Below, piece after piece: positions 15,855 through 24,093 of a stretch of DNA of 64,000 nt. Position 1 is the stretch's first letter. Each line of letters opens with the position of its first letter. This stretch comes from JAJPGZ01 sp038229295. GTDB lineage: Bacteria; Verrucomicrobiota; Verrucomicrobiia; Chthoniobacterales; UBA10450. The stretch is taken from assembly GCA_038229295.1 (NCBI GenBank), contig JBBROO010000014.1:3131-67130 (forward strand). The letters run 5' to 3'. A program made the position numbers and the translations under genes. A model generated the notes under the pieces. That model did no database searches. It saw nothing but the letters and a program-made list of their open reading frames with translations, and was not told the origin of the DNA.

Positions 15855-18419
15855 TCACAACAAATCCAGCTGCGGTTTGTCCGATGTCGATCTTGCGATT
15901 GTCGATCTTTTCTTCCGCGGTTTCGGCTGCGCGGTTGCTCCATTCGGATTCTCCAGATGCGAAAGAATATCTTTCGCGCGATCCAGGATTTCCTTCGGCA
16001 ATCCGGCCAGCCGCGCCACCTGGATGCCGTAACTCTTGTCCGCACCACCAGGAATAATCTTGCGCAGAAAAATAATCTGCTCGTTCCATTCACGCACGGC
16101 CACGTTGTAATTCGCCACGCCTTTGCGCTCCGACGCCAGCTTGGTCAGCTCATGATAATGCGTCGCGAAAAGCGTCCTCGCTTTGATTTTGTCGTGTAAA
16201 AATTCCGCCACGCTCCACGCGATCGACAAACCATCGAACGTCGAAGTCCCGCGGCCGATCTCATCGAGAATGACTAACGAACGCTCGGTCGCATTGTTCA
16301 CGATGTTCGCCGTCTCATTCATCTCCACCATGAATGTAGATTGGCCGCGTGAGAGATCGTCGTTCGCGCCCACGCGTGTGAAAATGCGGTCGACTAATCC
16401 GATCTCCGCGCTTGCCGCCGGCACGAAGCTGCCGATCTGCGCCATCAATGTAAGAAGCGCGACCTGTCGAATGTAAGTCGATTTGCCCGCCATGTTCGGC
16501 CCGGTCACAATCGCCATCCGAATTTTCTCTCCGTCAAGATCGACATCGTTAGGCACAAATTTTTCCTCGACCAAATTTTGATCGAGCACCGGATGGCGGC
16601 CGTCTTTGATGCAGAGCCGAAGGGAATCGTTCAACGTCGGCCGGCAATAATGAAACAGTCGCGCCGTTTCCGCGAACGAGCCGATAACATCGACAATCGC
16701 AATCGCGTCAGCCGTTTGCTGAATCGATCCTAGTTCGCGCAAAGTTTCCTCGCGCAGCTTTTGAAACAATTCGTATTCCAAATTCCGCGCCCGCTCATCC
16801 GCGCCCAGAATCTTCGCTTCCACTTCCTTCAACTCGGGCGTGATGAAACGCTCGCCGCCGACCGTCGTTTGCTTGCGCGTGTAGCGCTCCGGCACGCTCG
16901 CCAGATTCGATTTCGTGATCTCGATGAAATATCCGAAAACGGAATTGTATCGTACCTTGAGCGACTTGATTCCCGTCTCGGCGATTTCGCGCTCCTGCAA
17001 TTCTGTGATCCAATTTTTTCCGTCGCGCGAAGCCTGCCGCAGTTGGTCAAGATCGACATCGTAACCGTCGCGAAAGATTCCGCCTTCCTTCAACGCGAAC
17101 GGCGGCTCATCCGCCACTGCGCGCGTGAGCTTCTCCGCCAATTCCGGCATCTCGCCGATCTCGTTCTGCAAATGCGTCGCCAAAGAATCCGCCTGTAGCG
17201 GCAGGCGTGTCGCCTGCTCTGGTGCAGCCGACACGGCTGCCTCTACAGAAGAAGTCGAAGAAGCAGATTTGCCGAATTCAGTTCGCCGGACCACTTCGCC
17301 TAGCTCGCGCTTTAGTTTCGGGATTTGTTGCAACGAAGTTTTCAGCGCCACCAAATCGCGCGCGTTCCCGGATGCCTGACTCAATCGCCCGATCGCGCGC
17401 TCGATGTCGCGAATCGCTTTTAATTCCGCGCGCAACGACCCGAGCACGTCCGGCTCATGCAAAAGATCGACAATCATCTGTTGTCGCCATTCCAATTCTT
17501 TCAAATGACGCAGCGGCTGCAAAATCCAGGAACGCAGTTTGCGTCCACCCATCGGCGTGACCGTGCGATCGAGCACCGCGAGCAAACTCGTGTCGCGCGC
17601 GCTGCGTGATTCCACCAGCTCAAGATCCGTCTGCGTAGCCGCGTCGATGATGACATGCTCCGTCGCCGCGTCGCATTTCAACGAAGTGAGATGATCGATC
17701 TTTCGTCGGAGTTGATGCTTGAGGTAATGCACGATCGCGCCCGCCGCCGCGATCGCCGCTGACATCTCCGTGCAACCAAAGCCATCGAGCGATTTCACTT
17801 TGAAATGCTCGCAAAGCGTAAAGCTGGCGTGCTCGGGCAGAAACGCGTAGCTGTCGTACTCGAGCGCGCGATTCATTTCGCCTAACGAACCCTTCTGCTC
17901 CGGGCTGACTAACAATTCCGATGGCGAGACGCGCGCGAGCTCGTCCATGAGTGATTGTCGATCTTGCAATTGCGCCAGGCGAAACTCGCCAGTCGTTAGG
18001 TCAGCGTAGGCAAATCCGTAGACGCCGTTATCGACATAAACAGCGCCCAAATAATTCGCCCGCTTCGATTCCAGCAAATCCAAATCGCTTACCGTCCCCG
18101 CGCTGATGATTTGAGTGATGTCGCGATCGACAATTTTCTTACCCGGCTGCGGCTCGCTCGTCTGATCACAAATGGCAACGCGCCGTCCCGCCTTGATTAA
18201 CTTCGCGATATAATTCGGCGCGGCGTGATAGGGCACACCGCACATCGGCACCTCGCCGCGCTTGGTCAGCGCCACATTCAAAATCCCCGACGCCTCCTTC
18301 GCGTCTTCAAAAAACAATTCGTAAAAATCACCGAGCCGAAAGAACAGCAACGTGTCTTTCGGAATGCTCCCGCGCAGCCGCTGATATTGCTGCATCATCG
18401 GAGTAAGCGCATCGGCCAT
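15855..18419 (-). CDS. mutS: DNA mismatch repair protein MutS
   Basis: The protein has 854 residues and recognises mismatches and small loops. The mismatch-binding motif FYELF lies near residue 32, Walker A GPNMAGKSTYIRQ near 640, and the ABC signature and Walker B follow (DEIGRGTSTFDG). Two oddities are seen. Residues of about 391-409 (AAVSAAPEQATRLPLQAD) are encoded by a complete REP-like repeat at 17194-17248 inside the lever/clamp region. The C-terminal tail contains RSTIARSTS from two tandem copies of the iterated motif. The frame is intact through both. mutL is not in the window. Confidence 0.96.
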   Translation of the reverse strand: MADALTPMMQQYQRLRGSIPKDTLLFFRLGDFYELFFEDAKEASGILNVALTKRGEVPMCGVPYHAAPNYIAKLIKAGRRVAICDQTSEPQPGKKIVDRDITQIISAGTVSDLDLLESKRANYLGAVYVDNGVYGFAYADLTTGEFRLAQLQDRQSLMDELARVSPSELLVSPEQKGSLGEMNRALEYDSYAFLPEHASFTLCEHFKVKSLDGFGCTEMSAAIAAAGAIVHYLKHQLRRKIDHLTSLKCDAATEHVIIDAATQTDLELVESRSARDTSLLAVLDRTVTPMGGRKLRSWILQPLRHLKELEWRQQMIVDLLHEPDVLGSLRAELKAIRDIERAIGRLSQASGNARDLVALKTSLQQIPKLKRELGEVVRRTEFGKSASSTSSVEAAVSAAPEQATRLPLQADSLATHLQNEIGEMPELAEKLTRAVADEPPFALKEGGIFRDGYDVDLDQLRQASRDGKNWITELQEREIAETGIKSLKVRYNSVFGYFIEITKSNLASVPERYTRKQTTVGGERFITPELKEVEAKILGADERARNLEYELFQKLREETLRELGSIQQTADAIAIVDVIGSFAETARLFHYCRPTLNDSLRLCIKDGRHPVLDQNLVEEKFVPNDVDLDGEKIRMAIVTGPNMAGKSTYIRQVALLTLMAQIGSFVPAASAEIGLVDRIFTRVGANDDLSRGQSTFMVEMNETANIVNNATERSLVILDEIGRGTSTFDGLSIAWSVAEFLHDKIKARTLFATHYHELTKLASERKGVANYNVAVREWNEQIIFLRKIIPGGADKSYGIQVARLAGLPKEILDRAKDILSHLENPNGATAQPKPRKKRSTIARSTSDKPQLDLL
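15885..15909. repeat. Tandem pair of the iterated 10-mer in mutS
   Basis: TGTCGATCTT occurs at 15885-15894 and 15900-15909, 15 bp apart, near the 3' end of mutS, where it encodes RSTIARSTS. Confidence 0.9.
17194..17248. repeat. REP-like double-hairpin repeat inside mutS
   Basis: The element starts TGTAGCGGC and ends GCCTCTACAG. It has hairpins GCAGGCG/CGCCTGC and GCAGCCG/CGGCTGC, the same architecture as the intergenic copies at 1581 and 2765. Here it lies within the mutS reading frame and is translated. Confidence 0.8.
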
Positions 18420-18469
18420 TCCGAAACTTTGGAATTAGAGCTGGCGAAATGCGAGTTTCGAATTCCCGC

Positions 18470-19489
18470 CTAGTCCCGCAGCGTCCGCATTCCGAGGCGA
18501 ATGATCTTGTCGATCAACTGCGGATACGGCAGTCCAGCCTTGGCGGCAGATTGCGCGAAGTCTTCGTCCTCGGCCAGGATCGGATTTGGATTCGCTTCGA
18601 TGAAATAAATTTCGTTCGTGGGCGTGAGGCGCAGATCAATGCGCGCATAGCCCTCGATCGTGAGCAGATCGTAAATGCGCTTGCATGTTTCCTCGATGCT
18701 CGCGACCAATGCTGGGTCGAGGCCTTCCGCGAACCGATTTTCCAGGCCCCAGCGCTTCCGATATTCCTCGTCCCATTTCGATTTGTAGGTCGCCATCTTC
18801 GGTTCGTTAGGCGGGACCTCGCGAAAAATCAATTCGCGAATCGGGAAGACGGTCAACCGCGCGTTGCCGATGATGCTCACGTAAAGTTCGCGGCCCTCGA
18901 TGTATTCTTCGGCGATCACGTCGCTGTCGTGTTTGTCGTGAATGAACGCCACGCGCTCGCGAAATTGGTCGTCGTTTTCAACGAACGACGCCCGCGAAAT
19001 TCCGTAAGACGCTTCTTCTTTCACCGGCTTCACCACGATCGGAAACTTCGGCCGCTTCAATCGTGCGATGCGTTGGCCGCGCGGGATAACGACGAAGTCC
19101 GGCACATGGATGTGGTGATAGCCGAGGATTTTTTTCGAGATGCCTTTGTGTTTGCAAAGAACGAGACCGGTCGCGCCGCAACCGGTGAAGGGCACGCCTT
19201 GCATTTCGAAAAGTGAAACAATGTTTTGATCGAATCCGCGGTTGTTCTTGAACTGATCGACCAGGTTGAAAAGAACATCGGGCTCGAAGCTTTCGAGTTT
19301 TTGCCGGAGAAGATCGAGATCGTCGAAGATAGCGAGATGCTCGGTGGCGTAGCCGAGCGTCCTGAGCGCGGCCAGCACGTGCGCCTCGGTCTTCCAATCC
19401 TCCGTCTTCATCTCTTTGCTCAAATCCTGATCGATCTTCGTTGGACGGATGGCGTCGAAGAGGGCGAGGACTTTGAGGTTCTTCTTCAC
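18470..19489 (-). CDS. ATP-grasp protein related to D-Ala-D-Ala ligase
   Basis: The protein has 339 residues and an ATP-grasp fold: an N-terminal Rossmann-like part, FTGCGATGLVLCKHKGISKK as in Ddl-type ligases, VVKPVKEEASYGIS, AEEYIEGRELYVSIIG, and the metal/ATP end RIDLRLTPTNEIYFIEANPNP. The substrate is not evident. It is longer and differently spaced than the true Ddl at 38455, so it is probably a peptide or amino-acid ligase of unknown product. The start is GTG 19489. The metallopeptidase gene ends 7 bp upstream, so the two form an operon. Confidence 0.85.
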   Translation of the reverse strand: MKKNLKVLALFDAIRPTKIDQDLSKEMKTEDWKTEAHVLAALRTLGYATEHLAIFDDLDLLRQKLESFEPDVLFNLVDQFKNNRGFDQNIVSLFEMQGVPFTGCGATGLVLCKHKGISKKILGYHHIHVPDFVVIPRGQRIARLKRPKFPIVVKPVKEEASYGISRASFVENDDQFRERVAFIHDKHDSDVIAEEYIEGRELYVSIIGNARLTVFPIRELIFREVPPNEPKMATYKSKWDEEYRKRWGLENRFAEGLDPALVASIEETCKRIYDLLTIEGYARIDLRLTPTNEIYFIEANPNPILAEDEDFAQSAAKAGLPYPQLIDKIIRLGMRTLRD

Positions 19490-19496
19490 GTTCTTG

Positions 19497-20519
19497 CTAT
19501 TTCGTCCGCTTGAATTTCCCGGTGTGAAGATAATTCATCACCAGCGTCGTAATGTAAGCGCTCACCCGAAAATCCTGCTGCGGATCGTCATTGAGCACAT
19601 GCAGATCAAGCTGGTCGCAGCGGTCGATCAATCGCGTCAGCAATTTGTTCACGCGGAATTTCTTCTCGTTCGTCCATTGGCAGACTGAATTCAACAACCG
19701 CCGCCGCCGCCGGCGCAGATAGGAGCTCGCGTAAATTCGCCCCGGTCCCGGCTGTGCTGCGAACAACTGGCGAAGATCGACATCGTAAAAGTCGGGATAC
19801 GTGTCTTCGTAAAGTTTTCGTTTCCGCGCGTAATACGTTTTCAGTTTTATGTTAAGACAATTGTATTCCGCCAATCGATACACCGGCGCATGCGCGGGCG
19901 GTTTTCCGGCGAGCGAACGCATCAGCTCATCGATGTATTCGAGTTTCTTTAACGCGCGCCAACCGGCGTATTCTTTCCGCCAATCCAATCCCGGCGTCAG
20001 CCAGATCGCGAAGGTTTCTGCAAAATCTTCATCCGGGTGTGCTTGCGCGTACCAATCGTCGAGATGCATGACGTAACCTCGACTGAACGGCCGCGGACGA
20101 TAAGTTGTCGGCGTTCCTTCGCGCGACGTTCGACCGAAAAATTTCTGCCACTTCTTCTTCCGCTGCAGTTGATAAGCGTAGCTGTAAGCGTGCGCCGCTT
20201 CGTGCCGCATCAACTTCATGAACCACTCGTTCGTCTCGCCCTCGACTTCCAGCATCATCGTCCGCTCGAGCGCGCGCAGCCGATCGTGCACCAGAAAAAA
20301 CGGAGCGAAAATCGCCGGGATACCAATCGGCACGAACCATTCATCGCCGATGTGACACGGCGGATGAAACGTCAATCCTTTCGTCGAAAGCTCATCGTAA
20401 AGCTGTTTGATCAGCGGCTCGAGGGACGTGCCTTCAAGCCGCAATCCGAGTTTCGAAATGCGGCGTTCGAGAAGTTGTTCGTCCGTTAACGACGTCCAAT
20501 CGGCGTCCATTAGACGCAC
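19497..20519 (-). CDS. Putative zinc-binding metallopeptidase paired with ATP-grasp protein
   Basis: The 340-residue protein has the zinc motif HEAAH near residue 109 and a downstream acidic block HPDEDFAETFAIWLTPG, consistent with a third ligand. It matches proteins annotated as putative zinc-binding metallopeptidase; no signal peptide is visible, so it is probably cytoplasmic. The C-terminal third is basic (a run of Arg residues). Its stop lies 7 bp before the ATP-grasp start, a pairing that suggests a shared peptide or amino-acid substrate; this is inference. Confidence 0.8.
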   Translation of the reverse strand: MRLMDADWTSLTDEQLLERRISKLGLRLEGTSLEPLIKQLYDELSTKGLTFHPPCHIGDEWFVPIGIPAIFAPFFLVHDRLRALERTMMLEVEGETNEWFMKLMRHEAAHAYSYAYQLQRKKKWQKFFGRTSREGTPTTYRPRPFSRGYVMHLDDWYAQAHPDEDFAETFAIWLTPGLDWRKEYAGWRALKKLEYIDELMRSLAGKPPAHAPVYRLAEYNCLNIKLKTYYARKRKLYEDTYPDFYDVDLRQLFAAQPGPGRIYASSYLRRRRRRLLNSVCQWTNEKKFRVNKLLTRLIDRCDQLDLHVLNDDPQQDFRVSAYITTLVMNYLHTGKFKRTK

Positions 20520-20570
20520 CGTAACGCGTGCGAATCAGGAATCCAAGAATGCAGCAAATTGAAATCCGGG

Positions 20571-20615
20571 TAGCGTACGCGTCTCGCGTGCGGGTTTCGG
20601 CGTCTCGCCGAAACG
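20571..20615. repeat. Second type of dispersed hairpin repeat
   Basis: After TAGCGTACGCGTCTCGCG comes TTTCGGCG (20595-20602) pairing with CGCCGAAA (20606-20613) around TCT. The first part also forms a short ACGCG/CGCGT hairpin around the same TCT loop. It differs in sequence from the TGTAG-type repeats but shares the two-hairpin plan. It lies between the metallopeptidase gene and the small ORF. Confidence 0.55.
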
Positions 20616-20626
20616 AACTTCATCCG

Positions 20627-20794
20627 TTAGGAGTGTTCCATCTGATCGAGAATTTGGAACGCTTGATCGGCAGTTTGATCCGCTGTTCGTAGAGCGTCGG
20701 CATCCCCCTCAAGTTCCAGGAGTCGCCGTGCGATTTCTCTTCGCTCCCGAACGGTCATTCGCGGTAACTCAGCCATAATCTCGGCAGCACTCAT
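20627..20794 (-). CDS. Small antitoxin-like protein (55 residues)
   Basis: A 56-codon frame starts at ATG 20794 (MSAAEIMAELPRMTVRERRE...) and ends with TAA. The N-terminal pattern AEIMAELPRM followed by RERREIARRLLELE is common in short stand-alone bacterial proteins often listed as addiction-module or antitoxin-like. The protein is helical, acidic at its C-terminus and has no membrane segment. No toxin-like frame follows on either side, so it may be an orphan. No ribosome-binding site is clear. Function is unproven. Confidence 0.5.
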   Translation of the reverse strand: MSAAEIMAELPRMTVRERREIARRLLELEGDADALRTADQTADQAFQILDQMEHS

Positions 20795-20909
20795 TACGGG
20801 TAGTTTAAAGTCTTTCTCTCATCCCTCAACCTTCATCCTTCATCCGTTCCCGTGCGAATCGGGACTCCAAGGATGCCGGAATTTCGAATGCTTGGTTCCG
20901 GCCCGCATA

Positions 20910-21032
20910 ATGAGAGCTGATTTGCTCGGCTCCACCTTGTCGATCTTGGGCTTGGCCGCGTTGGTCGCCTGCCTGTTGCCAGCACACCGCGCCAGTTTAG
21001 TTAATCCAGTCGTCGCACTGCGCGCAGAATAG
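20910..21032 (+). pseudogene. Second C-terminal remnant of an ADOP/MacB-type permease
   Basis: A 40-codon frame encodes one hydrophobic segment (LSILGLAALVACLL) followed by PAHRASLVNPVVALRAE and a TAG stop. The ending matches the PARR...DP..ALR.E terminus of ADOP-type permeases, as at 7913 and 8860. It lies on the opposite strand and 11.5 kb away, so it comes from a separate lost gene. A copy of the iterated motif encodes LSIL within it. Confidence 0.6.
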
Positions 21033-21236
21033 CCTTCCGATTGACAAGTCGTCGACCTCGCTTATAGAGAGGGTCGGCTCGTCACACCGAGTCGTCGTCA
21101 GAAGTCCGCGCGCCCCAAAAAAATTACCGCGCCGGGGCTGTTCAAAATCTAGAAGCGCCTTCCATGGCCGCTTCGGCATTTCGAGCAGCACGCTCCGCCC
21201 GAGGACTCGACCACATCGGAGCAAAGCTTGGGTATC

Positions 21237-21650
21237 ATGAAATCATTTTACACAGTCATTTTGTTGTTGTCAGTGGCGTCCGCGTCCGCGCACGACGAGC
21301 CAGTCCTTGCCCGCGTTACCAGTTACTGGGCGAGCGAGGGCTCTAAATTCGCCAGCACCGGTCGCCGATTACGCACCGGACATTGCGCGGTCGACCCCAA
21401 ACGGATCCCCTATGGAAGCAAAGTTGTTTTTCCCGATGCCGTCTGCACCGCGGTCGACACCGGAACGGCAGTCGTTAGCCGCAAAGCGGCACGCGCCTGC
21501 GCACGCACTGCGAACCAGCTCAAAGCCATCGTGGTCGATCGATTTTTTGAAACGAAACAGGAAGCGATTGCCTGGACAAATGCGCATCCGGAATTCATGA
21601 AGCTGCAAATTGTCTCGCCGGGGTCGCTCCCCGAGCCGTCGACGCAATAA
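21237..21650 (+). CDS. Secreted 3D-domain protein, copy 1
   Basis: The 137-residue protein has a signal peptide (FYTVILLLSVASASA) and one 3D domain, the small double-psi beta-barrel of MltA/RlpA-type proteins. Visible marks are HCAVDPKRIPYGSKVVF, AVDTGTAV and VVDRFFETK, giving the three conserved Asp residues. Such domains bind or cleave peptidoglycan glycan strands. ATG 21237 is preferred over TTG 21228. It is a paralogue of 24094-24837; here a Cys stands in PDAVCTAVDTG. No partner gene abuts it. Confidence 0.82.
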   Translation: MKSFYTVILLLSVASASAHDEPVLARVTSYWASEGSKFASTGRRLRTGHCAVDPKRIPYGSKVVFPDAVCTAVDTGTAVVSRKAARACARTANQLKAIVVDRFFETKQEAIAWTNAHPEFMKLQIVSPGSLPEPSTQ

Positions 21651-21945
21651 GCAACCTTCAAAAATAAAGTCCGAAGCGCTTTCATCTGCGTGACAGGCGT
21701 TTACAGACTGATATGCGCAGCATCGCTGGACAGATGCGCAAATCGCAGTAGATAAAATATGCAGATGAAAACGATCAACGCGCCAATTCGCGCCGCCGGA
21801 TTCCGGCAGGCTGCATAAAGGCTGTTCGATCGCCAAGTTGGAGCCCGCTTCTTGCGGCACCCCAGTGGACGAGTCTCACCACGCGCGGGTTTTTGCGCCG
21901 GTCACCCCGAACCGAATTTCGGGACAGATCCCAACATTAATATTC
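21651..21945. other. Intergenic region with no recognised gene
   Basis: About 295 bp separate the 3D-domain gene from the small membrane-protein gene. I see a short GCCGCCGGATTCCGGC palindrome-like stretch near 21790 and no copy of the iterated 10-mer. No RNA gene or convincing promoter is recognised. The upstream open frame through 21838-21945 lacks a good start and is not called. Confidence 0.5.
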
Positions 21946-22233
21946 ATGAAACCAACATCACCAATCAGTCCCCAACAAAAAAATCAGCGGAGTTTTCCGT
22001 TAACCGATTACCAATTCCAAACGACTCTCGAAGCGCCTCGCGCTGCCGCGACCAAAACGCGTCATGCGACTGAGCTGCGCATGCCCTGGAAATTGAGCGC
22101 CGCATTTTTCGGCGCCGAAGCGCAACGCGATTATTTGGTTGAGCTCGCGCTCTTCACTTTGATCACTGGAGTTTCGGCGTGGCCGATCGTTTCGATGTTC
22201 ATCGCGGTGACGCGAATGGTCAGGAACTACTAG
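21946..22233 (+). CDS. Small single-pass membrane protein
   Basis: The 95-residue protein has a polar N-terminal half and one C-terminal membrane segment (ALFTLITGVSAWPIVSMFIAV), ending RMVRNY. Similar short proteins with GAEAQRDY and SAWPIVSM are, as I recall, recurrent in Verrucomicrobiota. Function is unknown. The ATG at 21946 is the first in frame downstream of an unlikely long leader. The stop overlaps by 4 bp the 3' end of the convergent aminotransferase gene. Confidence 0.6.
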   Translation: MKPTSPISPQQKNQRSFPLTDYQFQTTLEAPRAAATKTRHATELRMPWKLSAAFFGAEAQRDYLVELALFTLITGVSAWPIVSMFIAVTRMVRNY

Positions 22234-23129
22234 ACGACAGCGATGCCTTCGTGCGCGACGCGCTGAGTATAACAATCGCTCAGTCGTCGCGTCATCGCGC
22301 CGACTTCGCCATTGTCGATCTTGCGATTGTCGATCTTAACGACACCGGCGAGTTCGCCCATCGTTCCCGTGCAAAAAACTTCGTCGGCGCCATAAACGTC
22401 CTCGAGTTTCAAGTCGATTTCGCTCCGCGGAATTTTTTCCGCGCCGCAAATCTCGAGCACGGTCGCGCGCGTGATCCCTTCCGGACACGCCACGACGCGC
22501 GGCGTCGCCACTTCGCCTTTGCGCACGATGAACAAATGGGTCGCGTTGGTTTCCGCGACAAAGCCGCGCGTGTCGAGCATTAGAGCGTCGTCCGCGCCGG
22601 CGTTGTTCGCTTCGATCTTCGCCAGGATCGAGTTCAACAAATTCGCGTGGTGAATCTTTGGATCGAGAATCTCCGGCGGCGGCCGTCTCATTTTGCTCGC
22701 GATCAAAGTCAGCCCCGTCTTCGCGTAAACCGGCGCTTTGTGTTCCGCGAGCACGATCAATGTCGGACCGCTTTGATTGAGCCGCGGGTCCATCCCCGAA
22801 GTAATTTTCACTCCGCGCGTGATCGTTAGGCGTATGTGAACTCCGTCGCGCATCCGATTTGCCGCGAGCGTGCGCTTTATTTCGTCGATGATTTTTTCGC
22901 GCGGCGGAAGATCGACAATCGATAACGCGCGCGCGGAACGCTCAAGCCGATCAAGATGCTCGTGCAATTTGAAAATGCGCCCATCGTAAAGCCGCAAACC
23001 TTCCCAAACCGCATCGCCACCTTGCACCGACGAATCAAACGGACTCACGCCGGCTTCATCGCGATGCACCAACCGACCGTTGATGTTCACGATCAGGTCG
23101 CGGTTCTTCTCGTTGAATTGCTGCAGCAT
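22230..23129 (-). CDS. Class-IV aminotransferase-like protein (IlvE/DAAT/PabC fold)
   Basis: The protein has 299 residues and the fold-type IV PLP pattern: NGRLVHRDEAGVSPFDSSV, GDAVWEGLRLYDG, a central helix NLLNSILAKIEA and the C-terminal phosphate region CTGTMGELAGV. At the place where DAAT and IlvE proteins carry the PLP lysine three residues before the conserved Asn, this protein has DPKIHHANLL, with His there and Lys two residues earlier. Activity therefore needs testing. The tandem motif copies at 22313 encode KIDNRKIDN near the end. The gene starts 1 bp after the sulfotransferase-like gene, so the two are coupled. Confidence 0.8.
   Translation of the reverse strand: MLQQFNEKNRDLIVNINGRLVHRDEAGVSPFDSSVQGGDAVWEGLRLYDGRIFKLHEHLDRLERSARALSIVDLPPREKIIDEIKRTLAANRMRDGVHIRLTITRGVKITSGMDPRLNQSGPTLIVLAEHKAPVYAKTGLTLIASKMRRPPPEILDPKIHHANLLNSILAKIEANNAGADDALMLDTRGFVAETNATHLFIVRKGEVATPRVVACPEGITRATVLEICGAEKIPRSEIDLKLEDVYGADEVFCTGTMGELAGVVKIDNRKIDNGEVGAMTRRLSDCYTQRVAHEGIAVV
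22313..22337. repeat. Tandem pair of the iterated 10-mer
   Basis: TGTCGATCTT occurs at 22313-22322 and 22328-22337, 15 bp apart, inside the class-IV aminotransferase gene, where it encodes KIDNRKIDN. Confidence 0.9.
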
Positions 23130-23130
23130 T

Positions 23131-23871
23131 CTATTTCAGACGGTGGATGTGAAGCTGCTCATAACATTCACGGCAGCGTTCGTGAATCCCGCGGAATTCT
23201 TCCGGCAAGGACACAGCTTTCGATTTGTGGGGCTGGAACGATGTCGATCTTGCCACTTCATGGTACCAATATTTCGCCCACACCCCGTCGGTCTCGCGTA
23301 ATCCCGGCGGCCAGGAAAGCATCGCCGCGTCAAACTCAACGCCGATCGCTTGGCAAAGAAGTCGCAGGATACGCTCGGGATTTTGCAGAACATCCTTCGC
23401 ATCAATCACCGGCGGAATTCCTCCGGTTTGTTGACGGACGTAATTGAAAATCTCGAACTGCTGCACGAAGCCAAGATCTTCCAGCGCAAGATCGACATCT
23501 TTCTTTAAGTACGACGCCATCACTTCCGCCGGGTCGCGAATCAGAAAACAATTTGAGACCGCACCGAGCCAGTGTCGATCCACCAGCGGCAGCAAATGAT
23601 GCGTCATTTGTTTCTGATAAAAAATGCGACGGCCGTTCGGAACCGACCCGGTCAGCGTCGCAATAATTTTTCCCCCATCCATTTCGCACTGTGGGATAAT
23701 TTCTTTTGCACCCGGATGATCCTTACCCGTCGTCTTCAAATAGAAGCCGTAGAATGGCTCATCGATGACGCTTGTGTCCGGACGATTTTCCCACGCGCGC
23801 ATCATCGCAGTGGAGATATTGCGCGGACCCGACCACATGGCGATGCGAATCGGGACGGAGGTTGCGGCCAT
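23131..23871 (-). CDS. P-loop sulfotransferase-like protein
   Basis: The 246-residue protein has an N-terminal phosphosulfate-binding-like loop (AMWSGPRNISTAMMRAW) and, near the middle, CFLIRDPAEVMASYLKKD, which resembles the 3'-phosphate-binding RDP segment of sulfotransferases. Its acceptor is unknown. It abuts the class-IV aminotransferase gene with one base between them. From memory, plants carry both domains in one polypeptide, the branched-chain-aminotransferase-like proteins, which supports a shared function. ARSTS and KKDVDLALEDL segments stem from copies of the iterated motif. Confidence 0.75.
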   Translation of the reverse strand: MAATSVPIRIAMWSGPRNISTAMMRAWENRPDTSVIDEPFYGFYLKTTGKDHPGAKEIIPQCEMDGGKIIATLTGSVPNGRRIFYQKQMTHHLLPLVDRHWLGAVSNCFLIRDPAEVMASYLKKDVDLALEDLGFVQQFEIFNYVRQQTGGIPPVIDAKDVLQNPERILRLLCQAIGVEFDAAMLSWPPGLRETDGVWAKYWYHEVARSTSFQPHKSKAVSLPEEFRGIHERCRECYEQLHIHRLK

Positions 23872-24093
23872 CGTTTGAGAATCAATTTAACGCGCGCGAA
23901 ACGCGAGCGGCAAACCGTTCGCCGATTTTTCGACGCTCTCCGCGCAAGTAGCATTCACGCAAGAAAATACGTCCGCCGTGGGAACCAGCGGGCGGCTGCC
24001 GTTCGAATCTATAGTGGAGGCGCTTCACAAACTTTCCTTCGCCTAACTAGCAAAGATCGACATCCGCACCGCGGAGTTTTATCGCAGAACATT

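Noticed and set aside
18449..19216. 255-residue open frame antisense to the ATP-grasp gene
   Set aside because: The ATP-grasp protein has clear motifs along the same DNA; this frame has none.
21838..21945. Upstream extension of the small membrane-protein gene
   Set aside because: The added 36 residues lack a ribosome-binding site and look like intergenic sequence; ATG 21946 is enough.
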